Shown piece by piece: positions 16,252-25,400 of a stretch of 64,000 nt of DNA. Numbering within the stretch: the stretch's first letter is position 1; every line of letters begins with the position of its first letter. Source of the DNA: Streptomycetaceae bacterium (lineage in GTDB: Bacteria; Actinomycetota; Actinomycetes; Nanopelagicales; Nanopelagicaceae); contig JAIXXJ010000039.1 of the NCBI GenBank assembly GCA_027490815.1, forward strand, positions 1 through 64,000, in the 5' to 3' direction. Position numbers and translations under genes: made by a program. Below the pieces are notes generated by a model. It did no database searches. It was not told the origin of the DNA and saw nothing but the letters and a program-made list of their open reading frames with translations.

Positions 16252-17102
16252 GGGTTAAGTCCATTAACAACTGCATTATGGAGCAAACCGTTTGTAGAAA
16301 CAGCACTACTTCCAAATGGGCCGTTATTGCCAGAGACATCAGTAAAAGCTCCACCGGCCTCTCGGACAATAATTTCTAAAGCGGCCATATCCCAAATCGC
16401 AAGTGATGGTTCTATGGCAACATCTATAGAACCTTCTGCAACCAACATATGCGACCAAAAGTCACCAATGGCGCGAGTTCGCCAAGCAGAGTTCAACATT
16501 TTTTGGAATGGCTCTAAACGCTCTCCCCAACCGATAAAGTCAGAGTAAGAAATAGAAGCATCGGTAAGAGTTGAAACCTTTGAAACTTCAATTTTCTTTT
16601 CGGCCGATCCACCTAATTCTGATTCCTCATTTAATGAATCATCAGAACTAAATCGGACTCTTGCACCATGGCCACAAGCTGCTGACCATCTACGAGACAG
16701 AGCTGGTGCGCTGACTACTCCAACTATTACTTCCTCACTGCCAGATTCATTAATCTCAACTAGGGCGATCAAGGTCGCCCAGATTGGAACCCCACGCATA
16801 AAATTTTTGGTCCCGTCAATGGGATCAATGATCCAATAACGAGAGCTTTGACCCTTTTCGCTTCCAAACTCTTCTCCAACTAGACCATCGTCGGATCTAT
16901 GAGTTGAAATTGCCTCACGGATTGCCGTTTCTACCGCACGATCTGCATCCGTCACCGGCGTTAAATCTGGTTTAGTTGTGACAATTAAATCCTGTGACTG
17001 ATATCGATCAAGTGAAATCGCATCTGCAAGATCTGCAAGTGCGTGGGCAAATGCAAGATCATCTTGTAGATCAGCAGATTGGTGCTTGTGCGAGTTGCCC
17101 AT
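16248..17102 (-). CDS. hisN: Inositol monophosphatase family protein, probable histidinol-phosphatase
   Basis: 284 aa Li-sensitive phosphatase fold. Metal ligands are visible: GEEFG (E77, E78), the DPIDGTKNF motif (D93, D96), and the C-terminal WDMAALEIIVREAGG that positions the nucleophile. In Actinobacteria this gene follows aroA and rsgA and the orthologue HisN dephosphorylates L-histidinol phosphate in histidine synthesis. The fold alone would also allow inositol-1-phosphate as substrate. An unusual charged insertion (about residues 155-175, SSDDSLNEESELGGSAEKK) lies between the two halves. It starts 12 bases after rsgA and overlaps copA. Confidence 0.85.
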   Translation of the reverse strand: MGNSHKHQSADLQDDLAFAHALADLADAISLDRYQSQDLIVTTKPDLTPVTDADRAVETAIREAISTHRSDDGLVGEEFGSEKGQSSRYWIIDPIDGTKNFMRGVPIWATLIALVEINESGSEEVIVGVVSAPALSRRWSAACGHGARVRFSSDDSLNEESELGGSAEKKIEVSKVSTLTDASISYSDFIGWGERLEPFQKMLNSAWRTRAIGDFWSHMLVAEGSIDVAIEPSLAIWDMAALEIIVREAGGAFTDVSGNNGPFGSSAVSTNGLLHNAVVNGLNP

Positions 17103-17114
17103 AATGATTGAAGT

Positions 17115-18152
17115 CTAATCCTCTAATGTGGTTGGAGCGCTCTCTTTTACTGCCAACAACGAGCGAAGACTTGCCAACCGTGCAGTTCTATGAGGATTTG
17201 CAATTCCCTCAGGGCTAGCCCACGCATCTAGTTTGCACGTTTCTTCTGAGTGCGAACAGTTAGAAAGACAGTTAGCTGCAACTTCTGATAGATCACTAAA
17301 TGCATCGATTATCTTTTGATTATCTATATGTGACAGGCCAAATGCTCGAATACCTGGTGTATCGATAATCCATCCATGGCTTTCAGAATCATCTGGACCA
17401 ACTAATGGAAGTGCAATTGCACTCGAGGAAGTATGTCGCCCTCGCCCGGTAGCTTCATTAACATCACCAGTGAGTCGATCTGCATCCGGAACTAGGGCAT
17501 TTATAAGTGTTGATTTTCCAACACCAGAGTGTCCGACAAGTACTGAGATCTTGCCATCTAAAACTTTGTGCAGACGAGCTAGATCTTTATCTCGTGAAGT
17601 ACTTTTGATTGCAGTTGGAATTATCTCAACATCCAGTCCTTGATACTCTGCCAAGAAACTAGGGACTTCATTTAAATCAGTCTTTGTTACTACAATTTTT
17701 GGAACTATTCCTTCAGTAAAGGCGGAGACAAGAAAGCGATCAATTAATCCACGACGTGGCTCTGGATTTGCTGCTGCAATAACAATTACAAGTTGATCAA
17801 TATTTGAAACAATTGTTCTCTCCACTTGGGCAGAATCATCAACCGTTCGGCTGAGAGAATTTCTCCGATCTTTTACGCTAACAATCCGCGCTAATGAGCC
17901 TTCACTGCCTGATGTGTCACCGACTAATGAAACTTGATCACCAACTACAACAGATTTGGGACCTAACTCTCGAGCTCGCATTGCTGTGACAATTACGCCA
18001 TCATCGGTGATACACGTTTGGCGACCACGATCAACAGTTGTTACTAAAGCTGAAATTGCATCTGAGTGCGAAGGTCTGTCTTTACTTCGTGGACGCGTAC
18101 TTCTACTGGGGCGCACACGGGCATCTGTCTCATCGTATTCGCGTGGCGTCAT
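17115..18152 (-). CDS. rsgA: Ribosome small-subunit GTPase RsgA
   Basis: Circularly permuted GTPase that checks late 30S maturation. The order G4 (TKTD) then G1 (GHSGVGKST) then G3 (DTPG) along the chain shows the permutation. An OB-fold precedes it and a C-terminal zinc knuckle follows (CLSNCSHSEETC). I place the start at the ATG that overlaps the aroA stop as ATGA (345 aa); a TTG six codons upstream would extend it slightly. The N-terminus is basic (RPSRSTRPRSKDRP). Coupling to aroA and hisN is conserved in Actinobacteria. Confidence 0.93.
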   Translation of the reverse strand: MTPREYDETDARVRPSRSTRPRSKDRPSHSDAISALVTTVDRGRQTCITDDGVIVTAMRARELGPKSVVVGDQVSLVGDTSGSEGSLARIVSVKDRRNSLSRTVDDSAQVERTIVSNIDQLVIVIAAANPEPRRGLIDRFLVSAFTEGIVPKIVVTKTDLNEVPSFLAEYQGLDVEIIPTAIKSTSRDKDLARLHKVLDGKISVLVGHSGVGKSTLINALVPDADRLTGDVNEATGRGRHTSSSAIALPLVGPDDSESHGWIIDTPGIRAFGLSHIDNQKIIDAFSDLSEVAANCLSNCSHSEETCKLDAWASPEGIANPHRTARLASLRSLLAVKESAPTTLED

Positions 18153-19450
18153 GCTAAAAGAGAGCTCCAAAGACCTGGAAAATCAGGAAGAGTTTTCCGA
18201 GTTGTCTCAATGTTTTCTACTTCAATATCTTTTACTACTAATCCAAGAACAGCTCCTGCAGTTGCAAGTCGATGATCGTCGTATGTGTGAAAAACTCCAC
18301 CGTGAAGTGGAGCAGGATTTATTCGCAGTGCAGTTTCTTCTTCTACTACATCTCCTCCGAGTGAATTTATCTCTCTCGTTAAAGCTGCTAAACGATCAGT
18401 CTCATGCAAACGAAGATGACCAATTCCGCGCAAATAAGAAGGCGAGTCTGCAAGGGCGGCAAGGGCTGCAATAGATGGGGTTAATTCGCCAACATCATGG
18501 AGATCAATATCTATTCCGTGTATCTGGCCATTTCCAGTAACAGTTAATCCATTTTTGTTTAACGAAACTGAACCACCCATCGAAGTTAATATAGAACGAA
18601 GCTGATCTCCAGGTTGTGTTGTGGCACCTGGCCAATCAGCAATAGTTACGCTTCCTCCACAAACCATTGCAATTGAAAGAAACGGCGCGGCATTAGAAAG
18701 ATCTGGTTCGATAACTAAGTCACAGCCATGCAGTTGCCCCGGCTTAATGCTCCAGGTTTGAGCTTTTGAATCGATATCAACTTGACCACCAAATTGACGC
18801 AACATCTCTACTGTCATTTCAATATGTGGCATCGATGGCATTTTCTCACCTTGATGTTGAACAACTAACCCATCTGTAAATGAAGGGGCAACCAATAAAA
18901 GCGCTGATAAAAACTGACTAGATGCACTTGCATCGATAGTTAACTTCCCACCTTTGATTGAACCCTTTCCACGCAAAGTAAGTGGAAGGCTGTAGCGGTA
19001 CTCATGGTCAATAGAAATACCGAGTTCTTCTAAGGCTTTAATTACTGGTCCTAGTGGACGTTCATAAGATCGCGGATCACCATCGAATGCAACATCACCC
19101 CGAGCAAGTGCGGCTAAAGGAGGAAGAAATCGCATGACAGTGCCTGCGTTTCCAACATCGATTTTTGCACCTCCAACTAGCCGAGCTGGAGTTACTTTCC
19201 AATGCAGTTCTTGAACCCCATTGATCTCTGCATTTTTTTCTTCAATTCCAATTCCAAGAGATTTTATTCCGGCAACCATTAATTGGCTGTCTCTTGAAAC
19301 TAAAGGGCGGCGCAAAAGAGAGGGCGAATTGGCTTGTGCAGCTAAAATTAGTGCACGGTTTGTAACAGATTTAGATCCAGGAATGACAACGCTTAACTGA
19401 ACCGGTGATGCCCCACGATAAATGGAATGCCAGTTAATGTTCTGTGTCAT
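18149..19450 (-). CDS. aroA: 3-phosphoshikimate 1-carboxyvinyltransferase (EPSP synthase)
   Basis: 433 aa, sixth step of the shikimate pathway, joining PEP and shikimate-3-phosphate. Family signatures are visible: PGSKSVTNRALILAA near residues 24-38 (catalytic Lys), NAGTVMRFLPPLAAL near 100, and LRLHETDRLAAL near 350. First gene of the aroA-rsgA-hisN-copA operon. Divergent from the SRAP gene across 77 bases, which probably hold both promoters. Confidence 0.96.
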   Translation of the reverse strand: MTQNINWHSIYRGASPVQLSVVIPGSKSVTNRALILAAQANSPSLLRRPLVSRDSQLMVAGIKSLGIGIEEKNAEINGVQELHWKVTPARLVGGAKIDVGNAGTVMRFLPPLAALARGDVAFDGDPRSYERPLGPVIKALEELGISIDHEYRYSLPLTLRGKGSIKGGKLTIDASASSQFLSALLLVAPSFTDGLVVQHQGEKMPSMPHIEMTVEMLRQFGGQVDIDSKAQTWSIKPGQLHGCDLVIEPDLSNAAPFLSIAMVCGGSVTIADWPGATTQPGDQLRSILTSMGGSVSLNKNGLTVTGNGQIHGIDIDLHDVGELTPSIAALAALADSPSYLRGIGHLRLHETDRLAALTREINSLGGDVVEEETALRINPAPLHGGVFHTYDDHRLATAGAVLGLVVKDIEVENIETTRKTLPDFPGLWSSLLA

Positions 19451-19527
19451 CGGTACATTCTATCCCCTGTCGATAAGTTCAAGGTTTGAATAATGAAAAC
19501 GCCTCATGCCTGCGATACCCTTGAATT

Positions 19528-20244
19528 ATGTGTGGCAGATACGCGCAAACCGCCGATATGCGCGAACTTATGGAGCAATTTGAAGTATCTGGAACTGCTC
19601 CACAAAAGAGCCTGCCATTGAATTGGAATATCGCGCCGACTAATCCCATTTACATTATTAGAGGCACATCACCTGACCTTGCAACTGTTTCATGGGGCCT
19701 GATAGCTCCTTGGTTAAAGAATGTTCAAGAAGCTAAAAATTCACAATCGCGCGCTATAAATGCACGAAGTGAATCTATTTTTGAGAAACCAACATTTAGA
19801 GAAGCATTTCGAACAACTCGATGTTTGATTCCCGCGACGGGATACTACGAATGGGCAACTACCCTAGGTAAGTATCGGCCCAAGCAACCTTTCTACATTT
19901 GCGCAAAAGATGACAAGCAACTCTCTATTGCAGGCATTTGGAGTAGTTGGGTTGCACCCAGTGGCGAGATAATTGAAACTGCTTCAATAATTACTCAGGA
20001 AGCTCAAGGTGAACTCGAAGCAATACATAGTCGGATGCCTGTATTTATGCCCGTTGATCGGTGGAAGCAGTGGTTGGATCCGAAAGAAAACAATGTGGAG
20101 CATCTGAAGTCATTGATGGTGGTTGAAAACCCCGATTCTCTGGTTAGGGCTCGTCCAGTTTCAAGTGCGGTTAACTCTGTTGCACACAATGGAAAAGAGT
20201 TAACTCAAGAAACACCTCTTGGAGAGCCAGAAACACTCTTTTAG
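19528..20244 (+). CDS. SOS-response-associated peptidase (SRAP, YedK/HMCES type)
   Basis: 238 aa. The second residue is the catalytic Cys (MCGRYAQ), exposed after Met removal, which crosslinks to abasic sites in single-stranded DNA. Other family residues are seen: [13 protein letters not shown] (Asn and Glu of the site), [14 protein letters not shown], and the His in [10 protein letters not shown]. It therefore shields abasic sites from cleavage during replication. It lies 17 bases upstream of sigR; the same neighbours (SRAP, SigH/SigR, aroA) occur in Mycobacterium. The start is fixed by the need for Cys2. Confidence 0.95.
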   Translation: MCGRYAQTADMRELMEQFEVSGTAPQKSLPLNWNIAPTNPIYIIRGTSPDLATVSWGLIAPWLKNVQEAKNSQSRAINARSESIFEKPTFREAFRTTRCLIPATGYYEWATTLGKYRPKQPFYICAKDDKQLSIAGIWSSWVAPSGEIIETASIITQEAQGELEAIHSRMPVFMPVDRWKQWLDPKENNVEHLKSLMVVENPDSLVRARPVSSAVNSVAHNGKELTQETPLGEPETLF

Positions 20245-20261
20245 CGATAGTGTTTTGCGTG

Positions 20262-20867
20262 ATGTCAATGGATTTAGTCAAAGAGAGCTCAGCGGAACGT
20301 GCTGTCCGCTTCGAGCGAGATGCTCTTGCCTACACTAATCAGTTATATGCAGCAGCTTTGCGGTATACAAAAAATCCACATGATGCAAAAGATTTGGTTC
20401 AAGATACTTATTTAAAAGCATTTGCCTCTTTCCATCAATTTGAACAAGGCACAAATTTAAAAGCATGGCTGTATCGAGTACTAACTACGACATTTATAAA
20501 CACATACAGAAAAGATCAGCGTCGCCCTCAACTTTCCTCTGGTGAAGTTCAAGATTGGCAGTTAGCGGATGCTGCATCGCATACAAGTGATCAAGGTAAA
20601 TCTGCTGAAGTTGAGGCACTTGAAAACTTACCCGATAGTGACATAAAGCGTGCACTACAAGATATTCCCGAAGAGTTTCGAATTGCTGTCTATTTGGCAG
20701 ACGTTGAGGGCTTCTCATACAAAGAAATTGCCGAGATAGTAGGCGTACCCACTGGAACAGTAATGTCTCGCCTTCATCGGGGAAGAAAACAGTTGCGGGA
20801 ACGGTTAACTGACTATGCAAAGGATCTTGGATACACAACCGATAAGAAGTCGGAGGCTAAGCCATGA
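20262..20867 (+). CDS. sigR: ECF sigma factor SigR/SigH type
   Basis: 201 aa from the ATG chosen here (a GTG four codons upstream is possible). Region 2 contains [31 protein letters not shown] and [16 protein letters not shown]. Region 4 contains [32 protein letters not shown]. This matches the actinobacterial SigR/SigH group that drives thiol-oxidative and heat stress genes, and the downstream RsrA-type anti-sigma confirms it. The genes overlap by 4 bases (ATGA). I did not find a clear GGAAT...GTT autoregulatory promoter in the spacer before it, so it may be transcribed together with the SRAP gene. Confidence 0.93.
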   Translation: MSMDLVKESSAERAVRFERDALAYTNQLYAAALRYTKNPHDAKDLVQDTYLKAFASFHQFEQGTNLKAWLYRVLTTTFINTYRKDQRRPQLSSGEVQDWQLADAASHTSDQGKSAEVEALENLPDSDIKRALQDIPEEFRIAVYLADVEGFSYKEIAEIVGVPTGTVMSRLHRGRKQLRERLTDYAKDLGYTTDKKSEAKP

Positions 20868-21286
20868 GCGCGCATTTCGAACTAGCCTGTAATGAAGTTT
20901 TAAACTCTTTTGTGTTTATCATTGAAGGAAACATTGAAGCTCCACAAATGAATAAAATTGAAATTCATTTATCTCAATGTCCTGCCTGTGAGTCCGAACT
21001 TACCCATGAGCAATCCTTGCGTTCATTGATGCAGGAAACGCTCCGTAGAACCTGTAATGAACAGGCACCAGAAGATCTCCATGCATCTATTTATCGCCAA
21101 ATTCATGAAAATGTAGCTGGTACTTTTACAGAGATTCATACTCAATTCAGCATGACCGAAATTTCAATAGAAATTGATGAGTACGGACAAATTGAACATC
21201 ACGAGGTTCGAATTGAACATAGTGAAGAGATTGTGGTGTTAAACAATTCTGATGATCCAGAATCACTTGATGGTCAGGGTAAATAA
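20864..21286 (+). CDS. rsrA: Zinc-containing anti-sigma factor RsrA type
   Basis: 140 aa with the ZAS zinc motif: a Cys near the N-terminus (C9 in LACNEVL) and HLSQCPAC in the next helix (His, Cys, Cys). A further Cys (RRTCNE) lies downstream. In the family these residues hold Zn(II) when reduced and release the sigma factor upon disulfide formation. It is coupled to sigR by an ATGA overlap. The protein is about 35 residues longer than typical RsrA: after the helical core there is an acidic tail ([23 protein letters not shown]) with several His that could itself bind metal. Confidence 0.9.
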   Translation: MSAHFELACNEVLNSFVFIIEGNIEAPQMNKIEIHLSQCPACESELTHEQSLRSLMQETLRRTCNEQAPEDLHASIYRQIHENVAGTFTEIHTQFSMTEISIEIDEYGQIEHHEVRIEHSEEIVVLNNSDDPESLDGQGK

Positions 21287-21288
21287 AG

Positions 21289-21708
21289 ATGCAATTTTCT
21301 GAAGAGGTTCTTGGCGCAGTTGGACTAACAGAGATGATTGTTAGACCCGGTGATACTTCGGTGGCATTAGGAATAGGTGACTTACCAATCATCGCCCCAT
21401 CACAACTAATAAACCTAATGGAGCATGCTGCGATACTTTCATTAGATTTATATCTTGAGGCAGGTCAGACCACAATCCCGGTTAGTACGGAGTTTTTATC
21501 TCTTTCACCTGCCAGTATTGGAGCAGAGTTACGAGCAACTTCACGTGTAATTAGTGTTGAAGATAAAGAGTTAACTTTTGAATGTGAAGTTTATGAACAT
21601 GATCGTCAAATTGCTGCTGCTCAAATAAAAAGATCAGCGGTGGAGCGAGTATCTTTCCTCGCCCGCACCGCTGCGCTTAATTTAATGAGTGATTCACCAA
21701 ATCACTAA
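21289..21708 (+). CDS. Hotdog-fold thioesterase-like protein (COG5496 type)
   Basis: 139 aa. The pattern GDLPIIAPSQLINLMEHAAILSL matches the central helix of hotdog thioesterases of the fluoroacetyl-CoA thioesterase type, with the characteristic Glu in MEHAA. The strands that follow (TTIPVSTEFLSLSPASIG, ELRATSRVISVEDKELTFECEVYEHDRQIAAA) complete the fold. The substrate is unknown; the family acts on short acyl-CoA or acyl-ACP thioesters. It begins 2 bases after the rsrA stop, so it is the end of the SRAP-sigR-rsrA transcript and may belong to the SigR response. Confidence 0.75.
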   Translation: MQFSEEVLGAVGLTEMIVRPGDTSVALGIGDLPIIAPSQLINLMEHAAILSLDLYLEAGQTTIPVSTEFLSLSPASIGAELRATSRVISVEDKELTFECEVYEHDRQIAAAQIKRSAVERVSFLARTAALNLMSDSPNH

Positions 21709-21712
21709 GTAT

Positions 21713-22102
21713 TTACGCTTTCTTTGTTGCCCAAAAAATCTCTGCGATTTCATCAATCTTAGAAATCAAGTTGTCTGCAACTGCAATATCTTGTGTTCCT
21801 TTTGTTCCTGCTGCACCAGCTAACTTGGTTGCATCATTAAAAAGTGTGTGTAATTGTGGATAGGCCTCAAAATGAGGAGCCTTAAAGTAATCAGTCCACA
21901 AAACCCATAGATGTTCTTTTACTTGATGTGAACGCTCTTCTTTAATTGCTACTGAACGTGATCGAAAATCAGCGTCGCTATTTGCTGCGTACTTTTCCAT
22001 GCAAGCTTTCACCGATAGCGCTTCAATCTTTGCCTGCGCTGGGTCGTAAACACCACACGGAAGATCGCAGTGTGCGTACACGGTAGTTTTTGGTGCAAAC
22101 AT
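21713..22102 (-). CDS. sodN: Nickel-type superoxide dismutase
   Basis: 129 aa from the ATG at 22102, which is preceded by AAAGGAG at 7-base spacing. The propeptide of ten residues (MFAPKTTVYA) ends before HCDLPCGVYDP, the nickel hook: after cleavage His becomes the N-terminal ligand, together with Cys2 and Cys6 of the mature enzyme. The rest is the four-helix bundle (AKIEALSVKACMEKY, ERSHQVKEHLWVLWTDYFK). It disproportionates superoxide in the cytoplasm without iron or manganese. The processing peptidase gene is divergent from it 43 bases away. A longer in-frame extension into the sodX gene is rejected because it lacks a ribosome site. Confidence 0.96.
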   Translation of the reverse strand: MFAPKTTVYAHCDLPCGVYDPAQAKIEALSVKACMEKYAANSDADFRSRSVAIKEERSHQVKEHLWVLWTDYFKAPHFEAYPQLHTLFNDATKLAGAAGTKGTQDIAVADNLISKIDEIAEIFWATKKA

Positions 22103-22145
22103 TTCGGTCTCCTTTAATTGAACTTCAGGTGAGAGACTACCGCCC

Positions 22146-22457
22146 ATGAGCAGATTTGGCACAGTCAAGGTGGCGGGAGGTTCTATGGAACCCACCTATA
22201 AGGATGGGGCCTGGTTATTTGTTAGATGGTTCGCCAATTCACCTGAGAGAAACTTTAGTACTGGGCTGATAGGAAAGATCCTTGTTATTGAAAAGCGGGA
22301 ACGTCCAGGAATCTTTCTTGTTAAAAGGTTAAAGAAAATAGTTGACCAGAAGTTTTGGGTGGAAGGCGATAACGAAAGCAGCACAGACTCTCGCCAATGG
22401 GGCTGGATTTACAGTGATGAATTAGTCGGACAAGTTATCTTTGCTATTAAGAAATAA
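22146..22457 (+). CDS. sodX: NiSOD maturation peptidase SodX
   Basis: 103 aa S26-type peptidase without a membrane anchor. The catalytic Ser is in GGSMEPTYKDGAW (S13) and the general-base Lys in FLVKRLKK (about residue 60), with the S26 C-terminal box VEGDN...STDSRQWGWI. SodX removes the NiSOD propeptide to expose the N-terminal His of the nickel hook. The divergent sodN-sodX arrangement makes this assignment firm. It ends 1 base before the convergent KgdA stop. Confidence 0.92.
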   Translation: MSRFGTVKVAGGSMEPTYKDGAWLFVRWFANSPERNFSTGLIGKILVIEKRERPGIFLVKRLKKIVDQKFWVEGDNESSTDSRQWGWIYSDELVGQVIFAIKK

Positions 22458-22458
22458 C

Positions 22459-25400
22459 TTAACGCGTAAACGCTTCGAGTAGTAATGCTTTCTGCTCATC
22501 CTCGTGCAGGTGAAGACTTCCAGTTGCTGGAGAAGCAGTTGCTCTACGAGAAATACGACGAAGAGTACGTGCTCCAAATCCGCGGCCACCATGTGCATCT
22601 GAAGTTCGGAGCGCTATATGTGACCATGGACCTTGATTTGCAGGTTCGTCCTGTACCCAGAGCAGATTCGCATTTGGATGCTTGTTAGCCTCTGCAACCA
22701 TCTCATCAATTGGCAGTGGGTAAAGAAGTTCAACTCGAATAATTGCAGTTGAGTTCTCTCCCATTTTTGTGCGTTCAGCAACTAAGTCGTGATAAATCTT
22801 TCCTGAACAGAAAATTACTCGTGATGCATTGTTTACGGTTGGATCACCAATTACAGGCTGGAAATATCCGCTTGTGAAATCACTAAGTGCTGATGCAGCA
22901 GCTTTGAGTCGAAGCATTGATTTAGGAGTAAACACAATAAGTGGACGACGAGTCGGGTTTTTTGCGTGCCAACGAAGCAAGTGGAAATAATTTGCTGGGC
23001 TAGCAGGTTGGGCAACAGTCATGTTTTGTTCAGCGCACAGTTGCAAATATCTTTCAATGCGAGCAGATGAGTGATCTGGTCCTTGGCCTTCGTATCCATG
23101 AGGCAAAAGAAGAACTACCGAAGAACGCTCGCCCCATTTTTGCAATGCAGAAGAGATAAATTCATCGATAACCGTTTGGGCACCGTTGGCAAAATCTCCA
23201 AACTGTCCTTCCCATAAAACAAGTGCTTCAGGACGCTCAAGGCTATAACCGTATTCAAAGCCCATTGCAGCGTATTCACTAAGAAGTGAATCAATCACAA
23301 AGAATTGGTTTTCATTGCTGATGAGTGAACGAAGTGGTGTCCATTCATTTCCATTTTCTTTGTCAATAATTACCGCATGGCGGTTTGAGAATGTTCCTCT
23401 ACGTGAATCTTGACCAGCGAGTCGAATTGGGTGGCCTTCCTTAAGAAGAGAACCAAAGGCAAGCATCTCTCCGGTTGACCAATCAATAGTTGCATCATTG
23501 AGTGACTCAACTCGCTTTGCTAACTGCGGAGTCAACTTAGGATGAACATGGAATCCTTCAGGAACAGCAGATTGAGTAGCTGCAATCTCACGAGCAACGC
23601 TTTCTGGAATTGCTGTCTCAATTGCTGTTGGGTCTGGCGGAACAGGAGCTTTAAAGTTGGCATCCGAGTTGAAATCGGTATTTGTAAGTGAGGCAAAGAC
23701 AGATTCAAGTTGAACTTGATAATCACGTGCAATTTCTTCAGCTTCTTCAGGTGTGATATCGCCACGACCAACCAAAGCCTCTGTATAAAGCGTGCGAGTT
23801 GATCTCTTTGCATCAACCAGTTTATACATCAATGGCTGTGTAAAGCTTGGCTCGTCACCTTCATTATGACCGCGGCGGCGATAACAAATCATGTCAATGA
23901 CAACATCTTTGTTAAATGCTTGTCGATATTCGAAAGCTAATCTTGCTACCTGGACACATGCTTCTGGATCATCACCATTTACGTGAAAGACAGGAGCCTG
24001 AATTATCTTTGCAAAATCTGTTGAGTACTGAGAAGTTCGTGAAGACTGCGGTCCAGTTGTAAAGCCAACCTGATTGTTAACAACAATATGAACAGTTCCA
24101 CCTGTGCGGTAACCACCCAAACCTGACATCTGAAGGACTTCAGCATTAACACCTTGTCCTGCAAAGGATGCATCTCCATGTAAAAGTACAGGCAAAATAG
24201 AAAACGCATTCTTAATGTTTAAACGATCTTGTTTTGCGCGAACTATTCCTTCAAGCACTGGGTTTACTGCCTCTAAGTGAGAAGGGTTTGCAGCTAAATA
24301 AACTTTTGTTTGAGCACCTGATTCAGCGGTAAATACACCTGAAGTTCCAAGGTGATACTTAACGTCACCAGATCCATGAACTTCATTTTCTGCATAGTGA
24401 CCTTGGAACTCTTGGAATATTTGACCAGCTGATTTACCGGCAACGTTTGCCAATACGTTCAGGCGTCCACGGTGTGGCATACCAATACACACTTCATCTA
24501 AACTTTTTTCGGCAGCAGCTGAAATTACTGCGTCAAGAAGTGGAATAACTGATTCTCCACCTTCTAGAGAAAAGCGCTTTTGGCCAACAAATTTTGTATG
24601 AAGGAACGACTCAAAGGCCTCAGCACTATTTAACTTACGTAGAACCCGTAACTGTTCTTCACGTGGAAGTTTGGCATATCCCACTTCAACACGTTCTTGA
24701 ATCCATTGACGCTCTTGTGGCTCTTGGATGTACATATATTCAACGCCAACTGATCGGCAATATGCATCACGAAGAATTCCTAGTATTTTGCGGAGTGGCA
24801 TGAACTTCTTGCCACCAAAGCCTCCTGTTGCAAATTCACGATCTAGATCCCACAGAGTTAAACCGTGATTTACTACATCAAGATCTGGATGTGATCGCTG
24901 CATATAAACCAGTGGGTCAACATCTGCAATCAAATGCCCAAATGTTCTATATGCCTGAATCAGCTGTTGAACACGCGCGGTTTTATTGATCTCTTCATCT
25001 CGAGTAAATGCAAAATCTGAAGACCAACGAATTGGTTCATATGGAATTCGAAGCGCAGCAAAAATTTCATCATAGAAGCCTTCAGCTCCTAAAAGATATT
25101 CATGCATTCTGCGCAAGAAATCACCTGATTGGGCACCTTGAATAATTCTATGGTCGTATGTGCTTGTCAGTGTTATCACTTTACTTACAGCCATATTGGC
25201 AAGTGTTTCTTCACTTGCTCCTTGGAATTCGGCCGGGTAGTCCATTGCACCAACACCAAGAATTAAACCTTGTCCTTGAACAAGTCTTGGGACTGAATGA
25301 ACTGTTCCAATGGTTCCTGGATTGGTAATGGACATTGTTGTCCCAGCAAAATCTTCAACAGTTAGTGTTCCTGCGCGGGCTTTTTTTATAACTGCTTCAT

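Noticed and set aside
22103-22195. N-terminal extension of NiSOD overlapping sodX
   Set aside because: The short start has an ideal ribosome site and leaves the usual short propeptide before HCDLPCG; the extension lies inside the divergent sodX gene.
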